Shown in pieces: positions 60,153-64,000 of a DNA stretch of 64,000 nucleotides. This DNA comes from Quercus robur. Lineage: Eukaryota > Streptophyta > Magnoliopsida > Fagales > Fagaceae. A program made the translations under genes and the position numbers. Under the pieces are notes generated by a model that worked only from the letters and a program-made list of their open reading frames with translations, searched no databases and was not told the origin of the DNA. Position 1 is the first letter of the stretch, and the number at the start of each line of letters is the position of its first letter. Location of the stretch: contig NC_065535.1 in assembly GCF_932294415.1 (NCBI RefSeq), forward strand, positions 25,756,782 through 25,820,781. Direction: 5' to 3'.

Positions 60153-60621
60153 ATTCCCTTATTGTTCTATACCCCAAATCGATCCTAAAAGTTAGAATGG
60201 GGACTATTGTTTTGATCTTTGAGATCAAAACCCAAGAGCAATGCTCTCCCCCCATGTGACGCACTATTTTCAATCTTATTCGAGAGAAATAGCCTGGCAT
60301 ATCTATGTCATTATCATCATTGTAAACTATATGTTGATCTTATTAACAACTATTTGGAGCAAAAAGAGAACACGCCAAAAGGATAAGCATACCGACCAGT
60401 TTAAAGTACTGTAAAATAATGCAACTCATAGTTATCCTAGGCTATAAGATTAGAAAATTAAAAAAATATCTTCCATGATTTAAAACAATAGTTACAATTT
60501 CTTTAGCAAAATATGCTCTTAAGTCAGCGACTAGTTTAACTAATGCAACTAATAGTCTAATACATTATTCATTTCTCTTTAGTCCTAAACTAGTGTAAAG
60601 TTGTTATTTACAACTATTTTG
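60153..60621. other. intergenic, no gene seen
   Basis: AT-rich sequence with no recognised element or gene. Confidence 0.4.
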
Positions 60622-61680
60622 TGTTGGTTTTAATTCTGTGCCAAATTTTATTGTAATTCTGTTCAATCTTATATACCCTGTATTTTATGTGGGATTTCAC
60701 TGTATGTGTTGTGTGTGAGAGAGTGTGTGAAGACTTAAGACAAATTGAAGATCAATGGAGTTTTCGCGGGTAGCTCACAAGAAGCCTTCCTGAGAAGTGA
60801 AGCCATGTGCTCATCGCATGACTGAAATATGAAAAGTCATGACAGATGGTGACAACTAGTTTTCATGAGTATTTCGCGAGTAAGGCCTTCCCGCGAGATA
60901 CCTGTGAAACATTCTATTTTGCTATTTTGTCATATTTGATACACCATGTTTCTACTCACACTATATATACCCACATTATCCACATATTGTGATTAGTGCT
61001 TTTCAGAGAGAAAACCCTAACCATAACCCTTGAGTTAGAGATTGTCATACTGAGTTAGAGATTGTCATATCCACAATCCTCTGTACAATCCATTGTGGTT
61101 TTCCTCAATTCTTACCTCTCCATATCCAAATCCTTGAGAGGTTGATAGTCCAAACACTTACCACACTCATCCTGAATATAAAGTGAGATTTTGGTGCTGC
61201 TGGGAAGTATTGGAAGAAGCCATTTGTTTGGTGGATGCAATTGGGTTGAATTGCGTGATCCGAAGAGTTAGAGAAGACAAGGTGTCATCAAGTCAGTTGG
61301 TAGCAAGAGCTTAGAGGGCTCAAGTACATAGGGTAGACTAGGCTTAGAGGGTCTTTTGTTATTCGTGTACTCCAACTTATTTTCTAATTGATTGATTTAC
61401 CGTTTGGAGAGCGGCAAAGAGATTTTTCGTCGAGTACTTCGGTTTCCTTTTCGATAACACGTCTCCGTGTTATTTGTGTTTGCATTTTTTTCCCCTACTC
61501 TTTTAGCTTTCATTTTATTGTTGATATTTGATGGATATGGCTTAGAGTAGTTTATTTTTTGTTTGCTCGTATTTACTCTATTCCGCACTTAGTTTAAGTT
61601 AGAGTAAAATTAATCAAGCCATAATTTTAATTTGAGAGTTTAACCAGCTCTTGTATTTTCACACAAATTCGAGCTTTCAA
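60622..61680 (+). mobile_element. probable Copia-type solo LTR, plus strand
   Basis: A block of about 1.06 kb starts 'tgttggttttaattctgtgc' and has a TATA-like 'actatatatacccac' at about 60960. Its last 300 bases carry 'ttcggtttccttttcgataa', a perfect 8-bp stem (61454-61473), 'attccgcacttag' and 'aaaattaatcaagcc', which match the minus-strand block at 22965-23833. No coding region adjoins it. A short duplication 'ctgagttagagattgtcat' lies at about 61030-61068. The ends are not certain. Confidence 0.5.
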
Positions 61681-61771
61681 CTAACTACATTAATTGTTCT
61701 AATAATTTCTAATTACTTTGTTCATTTCTATTTACACCTTGAATCTCTATTCTTTTTTCTTCTCCTCTCTC

Positions 61772-61942
61772 CCTCTCTCTCTCTCTCATTATCATCTATA
61801 TGATTAGTTAAATACAGATTGAGATCCTATTTCTTGTAAGTGTCATATCTGTCATGTCATACAAGAAGCTACTTGATCTAGAAATAGGATCTCAATCTGT
61901 ATTTAACTAATCATATAGATGATAATGAGAGAGAGAGAGAGG
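61772..61942. repeat. perfect 63-bp inverted repeat with 45-base loop
   Basis: The arm at 61772-61834 (CC, seven TC, then ATTATCATCTATATGATTAG and onward to TTTCT) is exactly complementary to 61880-61942. The loop is 61835-61879 and has a small inner cttgta/tacaag pair. If transcribed on either strand it would fold into a long uninterrupted hairpin, either a young small-RNA locus or a recent inverted duplication. Confidence 0.9.
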
Positions 61943-64000
61943 GTGGCCTTAACTTAATTACAATTGACTTTTGTATTCGCTATTCAATCAAAAGGTGTAC
62001 TTTTAAACGTTACAATTGCTTAAAGCGCACTTGGTTCCCGAAGGAATCCATGCATTCACACCATTTTTTTTTTTTTTTTTTCTATAATTCTCTTATCCTT
62101 TTTTGGGATCCCCAAGGAATAATCCATTTGCATTCTCATACTTTAATCTATATGACTGTTTCTTGAGTGTTACATTTCGAGCTAGCCCATTTCAGCTCGA
62201 GTGATCTATTGCCTTCATCAATACACTGATACGCAGAGCAAATTCGGTTTAGTTTGGCCCTCACTGGTGACAAATATTTCTTATGCCTAACGTTGTATTT
62301 AGTAAACCAAAATGGCAAAACTTTGATCCAAAGTAAGAAATTTCAAAATTTCTATACATATCCATGCCTTTTATTTTCTTAAAATCCTAACTAACCAACA
62401 GTACATAACAGTACTGGTACAAGTCACTGTTGGTGTGGGTGTGCTCTAAACACTTTGTTTATTATTGTGAGTTTCACATTTATTTAGAGTGAGCTCTTTC
62501 TTGTGTTTATAAGACAGTGGGTTCAGTATGAATTTGAACATTATTTATATCACATGCGCGTTCTGTTGCAACTTACAACCATAACTCAACCGTTTGATCA
62601 TTTCATAAAATGGTGCTGGATGCTTCAAGTCTTGTCTCTTTAAGTTACAATATGTCTTTATCAACTTGTGGTCTGTGTGAAAGCTAGAAGTCTTCAAAGA
62701 TCCCGTTTTCTTTATCATTTCACAAATTTTGATCCAACATAGAAATAAAAAAGATTAAAATGAATTTTACTCCAATAATTGTATTAAGCAATTCGCATGA
62801 TCGGTAGACTTTCAAGTATAATATCTAGTTTGTGATGTAAGTTGAGATTCTATAATGTTATACAATATATCCAGTATCAAGTCACAATATAGAGAGACTA
62901 AACAAATAATAATTGTCCATAAAATATAAAAATAAAAAAATAATAAGGCTTAGAAAATTATTTAGGTCCTTGAAGCAAACGCTAATAAACAATCTAAAAT
63001 TCGACAATTAAAAATGTTTGGAGGACATCACTGAGTCACTGCGGTAAGCATATGCTCAAGAGGTTCTCTAGCGTGCCGTCCCATGTTGCCTGTTTGGACG
63101 GTTTGACTAACATTGGATGCTGTCTGTAACTATCAACAACAACATGAACATTGAGTTTTCAAAGGAAATGCAAAAAGAATTTCCAAGAAGAATAAGAGGT
63201 ACAAATGGATGCACTCCAAAAGGGAATTGTACTGTTGGGTGCTTCCTAATTCATGGTGCTAACACTATAAAATCTAATGCCCAGATTGACCAAGCTCTTG
63301 ACTCAACCTTGACAACTTTATTTTGGCAAAAAGATTTTGAAAATAAGTTAGTTTTTAGCTTTTTGTCCTAAAATACTACCAACAATTATATCTTTTAATA
63401 AAAATTATGCAGATAAGTTATTGAAAACTATGTGCAGGTTTCCAAAGGGACACTAAGATTCGACTTGGCATGCACAAATGTACTAAGACCATGTCAAACT
63501 AAAAGGGGACCTCTTTTTTGTGTGGATAAACACTAAAAGGAGACTTGGAAACACAGCAACACACTGACTAGTGACTACCGTGACAGTGACTTTCTATATT
63601 TAGACATAGCTAGTCGGACTTTTAACTCTTCAAAGATGTACAGGCATGGTAAAAAAAAAAAAAAAAATCAGTTCTAGGGATTTAATACAAATCTCCTATG
63701 CCATTTTTTGTATACCACTTTACGTTTTATTAATCACAACTTGTTATGTGTATGATTTTTTTACATTTTTAACTTTAGTTATTTTATAAAGAAAGTAAAA
63801 TCAATACATAGCAAGTTGTAATTGGTGGAATATAGAGTGATACACAAAAAATGGTATAGAAAAAAATAATGCTACAGCCACAAACTATTTTACAACATTT
63901 TTACAAACTGGTGATGTGACCAACTTCTTATTGGTTTACATCTTGACCCCTATTAACATCACTTTTTTATTTACCAATAATCACTCACCACATTAGTAGT
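61943..64000. other. intergenic, no gene seen
   Basis: AT-rich. The 84-codon frame at 63117-63371 has no recognisable family. The last 130 bases ('acaacatttttacaaactgg', 'catcttgacccctatt') resemble the start of a dispersed element cut by the window edge and related in wording to 14650-14700 and 15300-15620. Confidence 0.4.

Noticed and set aside
61013-61033. Telomere-like 'aaccctaaccataaccct'
   Set aside because: Only a few imperfect repeats, located in an LTR leader region; not a telomere or interstitial array.
63117-63371. 84-codon frame near the right end
   Set aside because: No recognisable domain, no splice partners; composition alone is not enough to call a gene.

Overview
This is a plant nuclear DNA window, AT-rich and heavily loaded with transposons. 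The evidence is spliced genes with GT-AG introns, a Dof transcription factor, a subfamily XI LRR receptor kinase, plastid-targeted proteins, and Ty3/gypsy Tat, Copia, LINE, SINE, MULE, hAT and PIF/Harbinger elements. It reads as a woody eudicot. A Fagaceae-like genome is possible from the general look of the repeats, but that is a guess.

Four host genes can be supported. (1) A single-exon Dof zinc-finger factor lies at 2655-3503 (+). (2) Three spliced exons of an NTF2/SnoaL-like, probably plastid-targeted protein lie at 12295-9841 (-); its later exons were not found. (3) A two-exon LRR receptor kinase of the RGI/RCH type lies at 30231-33912 (+), 1087 aa, intact. (4) A nine-exon plastid thioredoxin/peroxiredoxin-like protein lies at 56898-53708 (-), 248 aa, intact. 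A possible orphan exon is at 48975-48798 (-). The genes are far apart and show no evident functional link.

The rest is mobile DNA. 1-16.5 kb holds the Dof gene, the NTF2-like exons, small MITEs, SINEs, local tandem duplications and long microsatellites. 17.1-21.3 kb is a rearranged Tat-type LTR derivative whose two inner LTRs are inverted relative to its two outer LTR pieces. 23.0-28.3 kb holds a Copia-type solo LTR, several MITEs and a 1.4-kb MULE with long terminal inverted repeats. 35.6-46.0 kb is a full-length but dead Tat-lineage Ty3/gypsy element (10.4 kb, 563-bp LTRs, ACTTT target duplication, tRNA-Lys primer site, two RNase H domains). It carries an extra intron-containing gene on the opposite strand, plus a variable tandem array. 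49.4-53.2 kb holds two head-to-tail LINE fragments, one interrupted by a 1.17-kb PIF/Harbinger element with a clean TTA duplication. 57.3-61.9 kb holds a decayed Harbinger with a Myb-like ORF remnant, a foldback MITE, a second Copia-type solo LTR and a perfect 63-bp inverted repeat.

The points most worth a second look are the antisense spliced gene in the Tat element, the microhomology junction in the inverted Tat composite, the perfect hairpin at 61.8 kb, and the small stem shared by the two Copia-type LTRs with a compensatory base-pair change. All coordinates and splice sites were read by eye; no database search was run.
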